From the NCBI GenBank assembly GCA_945876035.1, contig CAMCMU010000009.1:1-64000 (forward strand): 64,000 nucleotides of DNA, given 5' to 3'. The notes beneath the pieces are model-generated. The model worked only from the letters and a program-made list of their open reading frames with translations. It was not told the DNA's origin and did no database searches. Source of the stretch: Schlesneria paludicola DSM 18645. Its GTDB lineage: Bacteria; Planctomycetota; Planctomycetia; Planctomycetales; Planctomycetaceae. Below are positions 9,498 through 18,888 of this stretch, in pieces (position 1 is the first letter of the stretch; each line of letters opens with the position of its first letter). A program made the translations under genes and the position numbers.

Positions 9498-9910
9498 GGT
9501 GGGATGGGACCAATCGTAGGAATTCAGGTTAACGACAAAATCGAATCGTGGACCGGAACAATAGATCCAGCCGCTACCGCTTCCAAGCCCAACTTCTCCG
9601 GAGGAATCACAAATCGACCGAACAAATTCCAACGTCCTTTTCAGGCATCCTGTATCAAACCGGCCAAGACCGAGGAAAAACGTCGGCAAACTCGACGGCC
9701 GGGGTCATTGATCCGCGGACCTCGTCACGGTGTTCCTTGGGGATCTGACGAAATTGTCTCTCACGCATTTTTCACCGGATCTCGAATCTCGTGACGATTG
9801 TACAGCCCGTGTGACTCACGCTATGTTTCCCGCTCGCGGCCTGTTCGGAAAAAAGTGATGTTCTCCGTTCTGGGTCACGTATCGACCGTTCTCGATCAAA
9901 GGAATTTTTC

Positions 9911-11227
9911 GTGCGAATTGCTTATTTGGACTGCGCTTCGGGTATCAGTGGTGACATGACTGTCGCGGCACTCATTGATGCCGGGGTTGATGCCAACGCG
10001 ATTCGAGTTGGCATCGAATCGCTCGGCCTATCCGGCGTCACATTGCACATTGAGGAGGTCATGCGGGGCGGTTTCCGAGCGAAATCCATTCGCGTCGAGC
10101 ATCCGGAACAGCATTCCCATCGGCATCTCGCCGACATTCAGAAAATCATCAACCGCTCGGAAGGATTAACAGACGATCAGCGAGATTTGGCCCTGCGCAT
10201 TTTCGCCGCGGTCGCGGAAGCGGAAGCCAGCGTCCACGGTTCGACGATCGATCAGGTGCACTTTCACGAAGTCGGTGCGATCGATTCCATTGTGGATATC
10301 ACCGCAGCGGCGATCGGCTTCACTCTGCTCGGCGTCGATGAAATTGTGTGCAGTCCCATTCCAACCGGGCGCGGACAGGTGCGCATTGCTCACGGAGTCT
10401 GCTCAATCCCCACCCCAGGTACGGCCGAACTGTTAAAAGGTGTGCCGCTGGTCGATGTTCCGGTGGATGCCGAACTGACAACACCGACCGGCGCGGCCAT
10501 CGTCAAGATGGTCGTCGATCGGTTTGCTGACAGCCTTCCCGAGATGACGATTGACACCATCGGATACGGTGCCGGAACCAAAGACTTCGAGGACCGTGCC
10601 AACGTCGTCCGGCTTATCATCGGCGAGTCTCGCGCTGTCGCAACGATCACTGACAGCGTCATGTTGCTCGAAACGAATCTCGACAATTGCACCGGCGAAG
10701 TGATCGGCTACACAAAACGACAACTGTTGGCAGGGGGAGCGTTGGATGTGTATTCCACGTCCATACAAATGAAAAAAGACCGACCGGGCGTAATCCTCAG
10801 CGTGATTTGCCAGTCCGATGACGTGGCCAAGATGGAAACGATCCTCTTCAACGAAACCACGACACTGGGAATTCGCCGGCATCCTATTCAACGTTCGATT
10901 CGCCAGCGGACAACGTATAATGTCGAAACGGATTTCGGTCCAATCAAGGGAAAGCTGGCATGGCGCCCTGAAGAACCTGTGATCTTCACCCCCGAATACG
11001 AAGACTGTGTGGAGATCGCCAAGGCGCACGACCTGCCGCTGCGTGACGTCTTCCTCGCTGCGCAGGTTGCGTTCTTGATGGAGGAACACGAGGAAGACGA
11101 CGGTCACGACCATGATGGGGCTCACGACCATGATGGGGCTCACGACCATGATTGCGGCCACGATCATGATGGGGCTCACGATCATGATGGGGCTCACGAT
11201 CATGATCACAGGCACGATCATGATTAA
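9911..11227 (+). CDS. larC: Nickel-pincer cofactor (NPN) biosynthesis protein LarC with His-rich tail
   Basis: LarC inserts nickel into pyridinium-3,5-bisthiocarboxylic acid mononucleotide in a CTP-dependent step, making the cofactor of lactate racemase-type enzymes. The 438-residue product starts RIAYLDCASGISGDMTVAAL and carries the family motifs QVHFHEVGAIDSIVDITAAA and ETNLDNCTGEVIGYTKRQLL. LarC1 and LarC2 halves are in one frame, unlike the frameshifted Lactobacillus gene. The start is GTG 9911 with AAGGA at 9899-9903. The last about 45 residues are HDHD units encoded by an 18-bp tandem repeat, probably a nickel store or loading arm. larB and larE are not adjacent. Confidence 0.92.
   Translation: MRIAYLDCASGISGDMTVAALIDAGVDANAIRVGIESLGLSGVTLHIEEVMRGGFRAKSIRVEHPEQHSHRHLADIQKIINRSEGLTDDQRDLALRIFAAVAEAEASVHGSTIDQVHFHEVGAIDSIVDITAAAIGFTLLGVDEIVCSPIPTGRGQVRIAHGVCSIPTPGTAELLKGVPLVDVPVDAELTTPTGAAIVKMVVDRFADSLPEMTIDTIGYGAGTKDFEDRANVVRLIIGESRAVATITDSVMLLETNLDNCTGEVIGYTKRQLLAGGALDVYSTSIQMKKDRPGVILSVICQSDDVAKMETILFNETTTLGIRRHPIQRSIRQRTTYNVETDFGPIKGKLAWRPEEPVIFTPEYEDCVEIAKAHDLPLRDVFLAAQVAFLMEEHEEDDGHDHDGAHDHDGAHDHDCGHDHDGAHDHDGAHDHDHRHDHD
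11101..11224 (+). repeat. 18-bp in-frame tandem repeat encoding (GAHDHD)n tail of LarC
   Basis: Seven units based on GGGGCTCACGAYCATGAT encode GHDHD, GAHDHD (twice), CGHDHD, GAHDHD (twice) and HRHDHD. The third-position change from GAC to GAT between left and right copies shows that units were duplicated within each half. Copy number may vary between strains without breaking the frame. Confidence 0.9.
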
Positions 11228-11297
11228 GCGAGTGCGTCGAGAAGTTGAATCAACACTTCGTCACAAAGCAGCCCCGTGACTTCTTAGAACACAATCC

Positions 11298-12506
11298 TCA
11301 GCCCCACAGTTCGGTGAGGGGCGTGTACGGGACGAGCGGAAATTGGGCGTTATTGAAAGCCGTCGTCAGTGCGGAAACATCAATTCCGCACCAGGCGATC
11401 AGCGTGGCCGTGAGTTCACCGGGGGAGACAGGTCGGTCGATAGGCTCAGACGCAGTGGCATCGCTCGCACCGAGCACCGAACCGCCCGTCAACTTGCCCC
11501 CCGCGAGAACTCCGGACCAGCAACCGGGCCAATGATTGCGGCCTTGATTGGGGTTGACCTTAGGGGTCCGTCCGAACTCACCGGTGGCGATAACCAGCGT
11601 GTCGTCGAGCATTCCGCGTAAAGCCAAATCGTCTAACAAACCGGACAACGCACGGTCGAAATCAGGACACAATTTATCTTGATAGTCCGTCAAAGTCGCG
11701 GCGCCGCAGTGCTTATCTCCATGACAGTCCCATGTGATCCGATCCTGCAATGTTTCGAAGAGATTGACCGTCACGCATCGTGTCCCCGCCTCAATCAACT
11801 GTCGAGACCTGAGCAGGAGTTTGCCGCAGTCGCTGCTACCGTACATCCGCCGGATGGATTCCGGTTCTTCAGGGTGCTCTCGGCGTGAGACAACAGGCTC
11901 CCACTCGCTCCCCAAAATCCCAGAGCTTTGACCGCGGTAGGCCTTCACCCCCGTCTCAGACAGCGGACCATTAACAATCTCGCAAGCGGGTACGGCGTTG
12001 CGTGATGGTGACTGGCTGGCGACGATGCTCCCCCAATGAGGAAACAAAAAACCATCGGTCGACAGTCGGCCGGTTTGTAACAATTGTTGACCTGTCTCGT
12101 GAATCGGAGCGGCGTCGTGTTGCAGCGATCGGACAATGGCGAGACGATCAGCTCGTTGAGCCAACAGCGGGAGTGTCGAACTGAATCGCAAACCTGGAAC
12201 GGACGTTTCAATTGTTTGGAACGGACCACGGATGGATGACGATGCCTCGGGCTTCGGATCAAACGTTTCCAATTGACTCGGCCCGCCGGTCATCATGATC
12301 AGAATGGCCCGTCGATGAGCGAACGCCAGAGGTCCCCGTGCCAATGCCGCCTGCGACAGCCCGACAACGCTGAGTCCCCCCACGCATAGGAAGTCGCGAC
12401 GTGACACACCATCCTCCCGTCCCTGAGTTGTCACAAGCCCCGTGCCCGTCTGGTCGGCCGACATCCCACTACCCTTCTTCCTCGAGCTCCAATTCCACCA
12501 AGACAT
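11298..12506 (-). CDS. DUF1501 (sulfatase-like fold) protein with Tat-type signal
   Basis: The 402-residue product has a twin-arginine-type start (SRRDFLCVGGLSVVGLSQAALA, residues about 34-55) and the DUF1501 signatures AILIMMTGGPSQLETFDPKP, HDAAPIHETGQQLLQTGR and, near the end, VIATGEFGRTPKVNPNQG followed by HWP. DUF1501 proteins have an alkaline-phosphatase-like fold and are abundant in planctomycetes, often beside DUF1549/DUF1553 cytochromes; none is adjacent here. The substrate is unknown. Expected location is the periplasm after folding in the cytoplasm. The ATG at 12506 is the first plausible start. Confidence 0.9.
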   Translation of the reverse strand: MSWWNWSSRKKGSGMSADQTGTGLVTTQGREDGVSRRDFLCVGGLSVVGLSQAALARGPLAFAHRRAILIMMTGGPSQLETFDPKPEASSSIRGPFQTIETSVPGLRFSSTLPLLAQRADRLAIVRSLQHDAAPIHETGQQLLQTGRLSTDGFLFPHWGSIVASQSPSRNAVPACEIVNGPLSETGVKAYRGQSSGILGSEWEPVVSRREHPEEPESIRRMYGSSDCGKLLLRSRQLIEAGTRCVTVNLFETLQDRITWDCHGDKHCGAATLTDYQDKLCPDFDRALSGLLDDLALRGMLDDTLVIATGEFGRTPKVNPNQGRNHWPGCWSGVLAGGKLTGGSVLGASDATASEPIDRPVSPGELTATLIAWCGIDVSALTTAFNNAQFPLVPYTPLTELWG

Positions 12507-12773
12507 GACTCTGTCGCTGCCTCACCCAGAAGAAAAGAAAAACCACCGCCCTCTCTGCCGTGGTGACAACATCGACCGCCACACGCCTTGACGATGCAGC
12601 CGTTCGGTCACAGATCAGCGCTTACGACGACACGCTGGGCAACTGTTCTGGTTCTGCATATCCTGCCGAGAAATCCGAATATGACGAACGGTTCGAAGAG
12701 GAGCGACACGTGCAGCGGCTGTGCAGCGACTACTCTCTGCTTACGTTTTGTCCAATTTCCTGTGGAGGATTCG

Positions 12774-13535
12774 ATGATTCTCGATTTGTTCAAACTCGAT
12801 GGCCGAGTCGCTTTGGTGACTGGCGCCAGTCGCGGACTGGGTCAGTCAATGGCATTGGGACTCGCCGAGGCGGGTGCCGACATCGTGGCCGTCTCCCGTT
12901 CCGGTGACTGCCAAGAAATTGAGGCCCTGGTGCTTGAAACCGGCCGGCGATTTTGGTCTTACACGTGCGATCTCGGTCAGCCCACCCAGCGAGTCGGCCT
13001 GATCGATCGTATCTTGGACCAGACCGGGGCGATCGACATTCTCGTCAATAATGCCGGAGTCGGACACCGACATTTACCCGAGGAGTATCCGCTTACGGAG
13101 TGGTGTCAATTGCTAGAGATTCACCTGAACGCCTCTTTCGATCTCTCTCAGCAGGCCGTGACACACATGCTGTATCGAGGTCGCGGAAAGATCATTAATA
13201 TCGGTTCGGTGATGACATTTCAGGGTGGCCTGAACATCCCTGCCTATGCCGCTGCAAAACATGGATTGGCAGGACTAACAAAATCCCTCGCCAATTCTTG
13301 GAGCAATCGTGGAATCAACGTGAACTGTATCTGCCCCGGCTACTTCGAAACCTCTCTGTCTCATGGGCTTCAGGACGATCCCGTACGAGGACCACAAATT
13401 TTGGACCGAATTCCTGTCGGACGCTGGGGGCAGCCGGATGAAATCGCAGGTCTGTGCGTCTTCCTCGCCAGTGATGCTTCAAACTATATGCATGGCAGCA
13501 CCGTGGTCATCGACGGAGGATGGATGTCAAGATGA
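12774..13535 (+). CDS. kduD: SDR-family oxidoreductase, KduD-like (2-dehydro-3-deoxy-D-gluconate 5-dehydrogenase)
   Basis: The ATG at 12774 follows GGAGG at 12764-12768. The 253-residue product is a classical short-chain dehydrogenase: nucleotide motif TGASRGLG (16-23), NNAG (92-95), catalytic S145, Y158 and K162 (PAYAAAKHG). The start MILDLFKLDGRVALVTGASR and LGQSMALGLAEAGADIV, and the end VFLASDASNYMHGSTVVIDG, follow Escherichia coli KduD closely. KduD interconverts 3-deoxy-D-glycero-2,5-hexodiulosonate and KDG in pectin and uronate breakdown. No other uronate genes are nearby, so the exact substrate remains inferred from sequence likeness alone. Confidence 0.8.
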   Translation: MILDLFKLDGRVALVTGASRGLGQSMALGLAEAGADIVAVSRSGDCQEIEALVLETGRRFWSYTCDLGQPTQRVGLIDRILDQTGAIDILVNNAGVGHRHLPEEYPLTEWCQLLEIHLNASFDLSQQAVTHMLYRGRGKIINIGSVMTFQGGLNIPAYAAAKHGLAGLTKSLANSWSNRGINVNCICPGYFETSLSHGLQDDPVRGPQILDRIPVGRWGQPDEIAGLCVFLASDASNYMHGSTVVIDGGWMSR

Positions 13536-13802
13536 CCTGATTGTGAGCAGCAAAGGTGTCTTTAAGTCTCACCGCCGGGGCACGAATCTGCAGTCGAGGG
13601 ATTCTCTGCCTATGAAAACCTGACGCGACATAAACGCCCTCCACAAGTGCACCGGTTTTGTGGCCTCTGTGATTTCGAGGTCAACGATCGGCTCTCCGTC
13701 GGAATACAATGCCTCGGAGGAGCGTGCTGATACGCTCCTCCCAAGAGTTGCCATATCGACAATCAAAGTCCCCCGTACGATCGGACACCTCTCTGCAGCA
13801 AA

Positions 13803-14307
13803 GGAGTTGTTTTCGTCTGGGACACTTCGGGGAGCATGCGTGGCCAACCGCTGGAATCAGCGAAGAAAGCGTTGATCACCGTCGTAAAGGAACTCCCTAA
13901 ATCTGTTTTTTTCGATGTCGTAATGTTTGATCAAACGGCAATGGCTTGGCAACCGCGACTCGTTCCCGACACAGCGGCAAAAAAACAAGATGCCGCGCGT
14001 GTCGTCATCGCTCGAGGAACCAAAGGAGGAACGGCGTCTCACGCCGCATTAAATGCGATATTCGGATTGGGGCCAGCAGTGATTTATTTTCTGTCCGAGG
14101 GGGGAACCGACGGACGGACTGCCAAACGAGATCGTGAATTCGATTTCTTCAATCCATCGCACTCAACGTGTTTCCATCCAGACAATCGGCGTCGTGAACG
14201 ACCGTCGCGGCGGAGTCGGACTGACACTGTTGATGCAGTCATTGGCTCGAAACAATGATGGCACTTTCCAATTGGTCCATTCGTCATTTCGCCGGATCGA
14301 TTGTTGA
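13803..14307 (+). pseudogene. VWA-domain protein fragment, frameshifted in a G6 tract and lacking its N-terminus
   Basis: From 13803 the frame reads GVVFVWDTSGSMRGQPLESA, with the MIDAS motif DxSGSxRG, then LITVVKELPKSVFFDVVMFD and GTKGGTASHAALNAIFGLGP. At the six-G run 14099-14104 this frame turns into nonsense. Removing one G restores FLSEGEPTDGLPNEIVNSIS and continues to RRGGVGLTLLMQSLARNNDG with a stop at 14305-14307, overlapping the end of rsmH. Upstream, an in-frame stop at 13728-13730 and no start codon before the MIDAS show that the N-terminal part is lost. It is a decayed relative of planctomycete secreted VWA proteins; the G run alone could also be a sequencing error or phase-variable tract. 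Confidence 0.8.
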
Positions 14308-15372
14308 TCGAGTGGCATTCGAACTCCGCACGGCCCCTCTCAATTTTGCGGAACACGAACGCGGGTTGCCTCGCTGCTCTTCCATGGATGGGCGGACCAC
14401 GTCCTCAGAAATTGACGTGTAGAAACCGTCTCGCAAACCGTCTTTGAATGCCTTCTTGACACGACGATCTTCCCCTGAGTGAAATGACAGAATCACAACA
14501 CGACCACCCGGCTTCAGGCAATTCGGCAGCTGTTTCAGAAAGGCGTCGAGTGATCCAAATTCGTCGTTCACCGCGATTCTCAATGCCTGAAAAACTCGGC
14601 GGACGGCATCATCTGGCGTATCACTCAACCGACGGGACTGCAAAACCATCACCTGCCTCACCACGGCGGCAAGCGCACTCGTGGTCATCAGTCGCGTCTG
14701 ATTGTGAGCCTGCAAAATCGATCTCGCCAATGTGCTAGCGAGCGGTTCGTCGGCATTGTTTTTCAACAGACAAGCGAGTTTCTGTTCGCTAATTTTCGAC
14801 AGGAACGCCGACACCGGCTGACCGTGTGCGGGATTCATTCGCATGTCGAGCGGACCGTCAGCTTTGAACGTAAATCCTCTGGCAGGGTTATCCATTTGCA
14901 TCGATGACAAACCGAGATCGGCAAGCAGCACGTCCGCTCCGTCGGGTTGTTCTGATAACATCAGTTGCAACACGCCGGCGTAGTTCATTCTGCGGACAAT
15001 CAGACTGTTTTCGGGAAAACCGCAGGATCTCAGCCGTGCTTCCGTTTTCGGCAGTTCAAGAGGATCAGCATCAATCGCGATCAATTTTCCGCCCGGTTGC
15101 ACACGGGCGAACAATTCTTGGGCATGGCCGCCGAAACCTAACGTACAATCGAGCGCAATGCTGCCCGGCTGGGGAGCGAGGAACTCCATCACTTCACGAA
15201 CCATAATCGGGCGATGGGTCCCCGCGGGAGTCTTGCCGGAAGCAACGACTTTTTCCACCTCAGCAGCGTATTTCCCCGGATTGCGTTCTTTGTATTTCTG
15301 GTCAAATTGACGAGGGTGAGCCCCGCGATATCGAGGACGTCGAAGTGGCTTTTCAAAATTAGACTCTGTCAT
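14284..15372 (-). CDS. rsmH: 16S rRNA (cytosine(1402)-N(4))-methyltransferase
   Basis: RsmH (MraW) methylates N4 of C1402 in the ribosomal decoding centre using SAM. The 362-residue product has HRPIMVREVMEFLAPQPGSI followed by ALDCTLGFGGHA (SAM loop), DVLLADLGLSSMQMDNPARG, and RVVILSFHSGEDRRVKKAF, all diagnostic for the family. About 55 residues of basic sequence (RRPRYRGAHPRQFDQKYKER) precede the usual start, as often seen in planctomycetes. In many bacteria rsmH heads the mra/dcw cluster; here no ftsL, ftsI or mur gene follows, so the cluster is dispersed. It is divergent from pyrB across 165 bp. Confidence 0.95.
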   Translation of the reverse strand: MTESNFEKPLRRPRYRGAHPRQFDQKYKERNPGKYAAEVEKVVASGKTPAGTHRPIMVREVMEFLAPQPGSIALDCTLGFGGHAQELFARVQPGGKLIAIDADPLELPKTEARLRSCGFPENSLIVRRMNYAGVLQLMLSEQPDGADVLLADLGLSSMQMDNPARGFTFKADGPLDMRMNPAHGQPVSAFLSKISEQKLACLLKNNADEPLASTLARSILQAHNQTRLMTTSALAAVVRQVMVLQSRRLSDTPDDAVRRVFQALRIAVNDEFGSLDAFLKQLPNCLKPGGRVVILSFHSGEDRRVKKAFKDGLRDGFYTSISEDVVRPSMEEQRGNPRSCSAKLRGAVRSSNATRSTIDPAK

Positions 15373-15537
15373 CTGTTTTTTGTCCGTTGAGCATCTTCGC
15401 TAGGCAATCCGTCATGGAGCTGGTGACTCGTTGTTAACGTTCTAACCGAATCGACAGAAAGAAACGTCACTGAACACGGTCAAGAGTCGATGCCGCAAGT
15501 TTGACGGCGTTCGCGTCCGGTTGGTAGCATCAACCCC

Positions 15538-16539
15538 ATGCCTGCCTCTGACCCCTCCGCATCGTCGCCCCGCCTTTGGTCGCGGAAACATATCCTCGGT
15601 TTGCAGGATCTGTCGGCCAACGAGCTGACTATGATTTTGGACCGCGCTGCCGAATTCAAACGTTTTTTTTCTGACGGCTGTACAAAACTCGATCACTTGA
15701 AGGGGGTGACTGTCGGCAACCTGTTTTTCGAACCGTCGACGCGCACGAAGACCAGTTTCGGATTGGCCGCAAAAAGACTTTCGGCAGAGATCGTTGATTT
15801 CACGGCATCCAGTAGCAGTCTGACGAAGGGCGAAACCTTCATTGATACCGCGCGTAACATCGAAGCGATGGGTGTGACGCAGATGGTCGTCCGACATGCC
15901 ACTTCCGGCGTGCCGCATCAACTGGCAAGACATTTGAATGCCGGAGTGATCAATGCCGGAGATGGAACTCACGAACATCCGACCCAAGGACTACTCGATA
16001 TCTTCACCATTCGCGCGCATCGGGGCAGCCTCTCGGGGCTGACCGTGGCGTTAGTGGGAGACATCCTCCACAGTCGTGTCGCCCGCTCAAACATTTGGGG
16101 CCTGAAAAAACTCGGTGCCAAGGTGATCGTCTGCGGTCCGGCAACACTGATCCCTGTCCACATCGAACGTCTCGGCGTCGAAGTCAGTCATAGCCTCGAT
16201 GACATTGTCGAACGGACAGACGTCATCAATCTGCTACGAATTCAAGCGGAGCGACAACGAAGTGCCTTCTTTCCGTCCATCTACGAGTACGCACATTTTT
16301 TCGGTATGAACGGCAATCGCGTCCGTCGGGCCCGTAAGAACGTCCTGATTCTCGCCCCCGGTCCGATCAATCGAGGTGTCGAACTGACGTCCGAGGTTGC
16401 GGACGGTGACCAGAGTGTGATCCTCGATCAGGTGACAAACGGTTTATTCGTCCGCATGTCTTGCTTGTCTCTGATGCATGAAGCGGCCACTCGCCCACCG
16501 ACCGTGAACACCGTGCGTTCCGAGGAAGTAATCGTATGA
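15538..16539 (+). CDS. pyrB: Aspartate carbamoyltransferase catalytic subunit
   Basis: PyrB condenses carbamoyl phosphate and aspartate, the first committed step of pyrimidine synthesis. The 333-residue protein carries the carbamoyl-phosphate motif [12 protein letters not shown] (S67, T68, R69, T70), [16 protein letters not shown], and LLRIQAERQ. Family length is typical. The last bases overlap the next start (ATGA at 16536-16539), so translation is probably coupled to pyrC'. No pyrI regulatory gene is seen. The combination with an overlapping degenerate dihydroorotase is the arrangement of the dodecameric ATCase-pDHO class known from Pseudomonas. Confidence 0.96.
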   Translation: MPASDPSASSPRLWSRKHILGLQDLSANELTMILDRAAEFKRFFSDGCTKLDHLKGVTVGNLFFEPSTRTKTSFGLAAKRLSAEIVDFTASSSSLTKGETFIDTARNIEAMGVTQMVVRHATSGVPHQLARHLNAGVINAGDGTHEHPTQGLLDIFTIRAHRGSLSGLTVALVGDILHSRVARSNIWGLKKLGAKVIVCGPATLIPVHIERLGVEVSHSLDDIVERTDVINLLRIQAERQRSAFFPSIYEYAHFFGMNGNRVRRARKNVLILAPGPINRGVELTSEVADGDQSVILDQVTNGLFVRMSCLSLMHEAATRPPTVNTVRSEEVIV

Positions 16540-17825
16540 GCAGCCTTTTGATTCGCGGAGGCCGTCTGATCGATCCCAGTCGAGGTCTCGACAGGGTAAG
16601 CGACGTCTTGATTCGTGATGGCCGAATCGCCGAAATCGGAGTCACTCTGGCGGAGGCGGACGAAACTCTGGATGCGTGCGGATGGATCGTTTGCCCCGGT
16701 TTCATTGATACGCATGTCGCGGTTCGAGACCCTGGTTTTGAAGAAGATGAAACCACGGCCACAGCCACCGCCGCAGCACTGGCTGGCGGATTTACAACCA
16801 TCGCGGCTCTCCCCGATACTCGTCCTGTTGTGGATAACGCCGCCGCGGCTGAGTACGTCGTGCTGCAGGCAGAACGAGCGGGCAATTGTCGGATTCACCC
16901 GCTGGGCGCGGTGACCCGCGGACACGACGGTGCGGAACTGGCAGACCTCGGCCAACTGGCGCGGGCGGGGGCACTGGCCTTCACCGATGCGAAGTCACCC
17001 ATTCGCAGCGCGGAGATCATGCGTCGGGCGCTGGAGTATGCCCGCATGTTCGATCGACCGATTTTTTCGCACGCCCAAGACCCGACGCTGATCGCTGGCG
17101 GTGTGATGCATGAAGGTTATTTCTCGACACTGCTCGGCCTGCAGGGAATGCCAGCCGCCGCCGAAAGCATCTTCGTCAGCCGTGATATCGCACTCGCTGA
17201 ATTGACAGGCGGACGTGTCCATTTAATGTCTATTTCGACTGCGGGTGCCGTCGAACAAGTCCGCCGAGCCAAGCAACGCGGCATCGCCATCACCTGTGAT
17301 GTGACTCCGCATCATCTGACCCTAACCGATGAGGCAATGCAGACGTACGAATCGAACTGTAAAGTCATGCCACCTTTACGCAGTGGCGAACACATCGAAG
17401 CCCTGATCGCAGGATTGGTCGACGGCACAATCGATGCCATATCGGCCGATCATCAGCCGTGCGCCGCCGAGAAAAAAGATCGTGAACTCGACCAAGTTCC
17501 GTTCGGAATCGTGGGCCTCGAAACACTGCTACCACTCTGCGTGAAGTCCCTGATTGAAACGAGGCGACTCGACTGGCCCCAGTTGATCTCCAAGCTGACA
17601 ACTGGCCCGGCCGCAATCCTGAATCTGCCAAATGCGGGAACTCTGGCGATCGGTGCCCCGGGCGACGTGACGCTCTTCGATCCCGATGCCTGCTGGGTTG
17701 TCGATCCACGCCGTTTTCGTTCCAAGAGCCGGAATAGCCCCTTCGGCGGCTGGTCGGTGACAAGTCAGATTCGCTTCGTTCTGGTCGATGGCAATGTTCG
17801 TTTTCGGCAACCGCTGTTTTCTTGA
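16536..17825 (+). CDS. pyrC': Dihydroorotase-like protein, probably non-catalytic PyrC' partner of PyrB
   Basis: The 429-residue protein has the class I dihydroorotase fold and most of its landmarks ([68 protein letters not shown]). Two metal ligands are missing. The D-x-H-x-H motif reads [10 protein letters not shown] (second His to Ala), and the usual H-x-x-H-x-S-T block reads [10 protein letters not shown] (second His to Ser). The Asp of DHQP is kept. Loss of these ligands predicts an inactive enzyme, as in the pseudo-DHO of Pseudomonas, which is needed to assemble active ATCase. The 4-bp overlap with pyrB supports stoichiometric co-expression. A true pyrC should exist elsewhere. Confidence 0.88.
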   Translation: MSSLLIRGGRLIDPSRGLDRVSDVLIRDGRIAEIGVTLAEADETLDACGWIVCPGFIDTHVAVRDPGFEEDETTATATAAALAGGFTTIAALPDTRPVVDNAAAAEYVVLQAERAGNCRIHPLGAVTRGHDGAELADLGQLARAGALAFTDAKSPIRSAEIMRRALEYARMFDRPIFSHAQDPTLIAGGVMHEGYFSTLLGLQGMPAAAESIFVSRDIALAELTGGRVHLMSISTAGAVEQVRRAKQRGIAITCDVTPHHLTLTDEAMQTYESNCKVMPPLRSGEHIEALIAGLVDGTIDAISADHQPCAAEKKDRELDQVPFGIVGLETLLPLCVKSLIETRRLDWPQLISKLTTGPAAILNLPNAGTLAIGAPGDVTLFDPDACWVVDPRRFRSKSRNSPFGGWSVTSQIRFVLVDGNVRFRQPLFS

Positions 17826-17885
17826 AACCCCTAGCGATGAATGACACCGAGGGAACGGTTCAATCACGATTCATGTTTGGGAATC

Positions 17886-18557
17886 ATGGCTCCGACTCCT
17901 TATCTCATCATCGACGGTTACAACCTGCTCCATGCGGCCGGATTGGCGCGCGCAAAATATGCGCAAGGTGACCTTCATCGACAGCGTCACAAATTGCTGA
18001 TGATGATCGCTGCCGGTCTTTCCACGGAAGAGCGACAGCGCAGCATCGTCGTCTTCGATGCCATTAATGCCCCGCCAGAACTGGAACACGAATTCGAGCA
18101 CGATGGAATCGCGGTGCTCTTCGCGGAACCGGGCCACGAGGCCGATGACGAGATCGAACAGTTGATCGCTCAACATTCCTCCGCTCGCCAGTTGATCGTG
18201 GTCTCCAGTGATCATCGTCTCCAGCGTGCAGCCAGAATTCGCCGGGCGGCAAGTCTTGACAGCGAAGCCTTTTTGACGCGACTTTCCCGACGTGGCACGA
18301 CGACGGAATCCTCAGATCAGTCGAGCAAACGTCGCCACGATTCGGCCAAGACCGCTCCGTCACCCGACAGTGATGTTGCCTACTGGCTTCGTCAATTCGG
18401 GCCGATTGATGTAAACACCATGGCCCAAGAAGAGAACGCCGATTCCGGTTCGATGACGGTTGATCCTTGGCAAAAAACTATTGATGAATTACAGTCGAAA
18501 CTCGACGATCCCGAGCACATCGATCGTTGGCTTGATGAACCGTTAGGGCGAGATTGA
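17886..18557 (+). CDS. NYN domain (YacP-like, PIN fold) putative ribonuclease
   Basis: The ATG at 17886 (APTPYLIIDGYNLLHAAG) is preferred because the family starts at this beta strand. The 223-residue product has an N-terminal NYN/YacP domain (1-150) with the expected acidic residues: D10 of IIDGYN, D in VVFDAIN, the EADDEIEQLI pair and D in VVSSDHRLQRAAR. This matches PIN-like nucleases such as Bacillus Rae1/YacP that act in RNA decay. The C-terminal 70 residues are polar and end in an acidic helix. It lies 60 bp after pyrC' on the same strand and is probably in the same transcript, though no functional link to pyrimidine synthesis is known. Confidence 0.85.
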   Translation: MAPTPYLIIDGYNLLHAAGLARAKYAQGDLHRQRHKLLMMIAAGLSTEERQRSIVVFDAINAPPELEHEFEHDGIAVLFAEPGHEADDEIEQLIAQHSSARQLIVVSSDHRLQRAARIRRAASLDSEAFLTRLSRRGTTTESSDQSSKRRHDSAKTAPSPDSDVAYWLRQFGPIDVNTMAQEENADSGSMTVDPWQKTIDELQSKLDDPEHIDRWLDEPLGRD

Positions 18558-18835
18558 CCATCGAACAACACGATGTGCACCAACCGCAACCGAACGAGAT
18601 GATGGTCACCATCCCGAACGAACAGCACTTCGATGCCGGATGTCTGTGGAAAGATTGGTTTGAGTCACTCCGCCCGATCTCCGCGGAACAGAAATTTTTG
18701 CCGGCCACCGTCTTTGCAATCCCCTTTTTGCAGTGGATGATTCTGATGGGTCGAGGGAGCCGTATTGGAAATGCCGCTCCCACGACGCCAGTTGTCTCTG
18801 TTCACAAACGGAGACGACTGTCCGGAGATCGTTGA
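18554..18835 (+). CDS. Possible small coupled ORF, unknown function
   Basis: A TTG at 18554 overlaps the preceding stop (TTGA) and opens 93 codons; an internal ATG at 18599-18601 is an alternative start. The product has one hydrophobic patch (FAIPFLQWMILMG) and a basic C-terminus. No family is recognised. Overlap with the previous gene is the only support, and the opposite strand is also open here, so it may be spurious. Confidence 0.3.
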   Translation: MTIEQHDVHQPQPNEMMVTIPNEQHFDAGCLWKDWFESLRPISAEQKFLPATVFAIPFLQWMILMGRGSRIGNAAPTTPVVSVHKRRRLSGDR

Positions 18836-18888
18836 GCGACAGCGCCGAGCCTTGGGCTGTGTTGAATTCGGACTCGTATGCAAATTTC

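Noticed and set aside
9498-9689. 64-residue N-terminal extension of MurJ
   Set aside because: The extension is not like the family and lacks a ribosome-binding site; the GTG at 9497 gives a normal N-terminus.
10433-11221. 262-codon minus-strand frame opposite larC
   Set aside because: Entirely antisense to the well-supported larC; openness results from larC codon bias and the His-tail repeat.
11101-11224. CRISPR-like or intergenic repeat in the larC region
   Set aside because: The repeats are in frame, code for HDHD units, and have no spacers.
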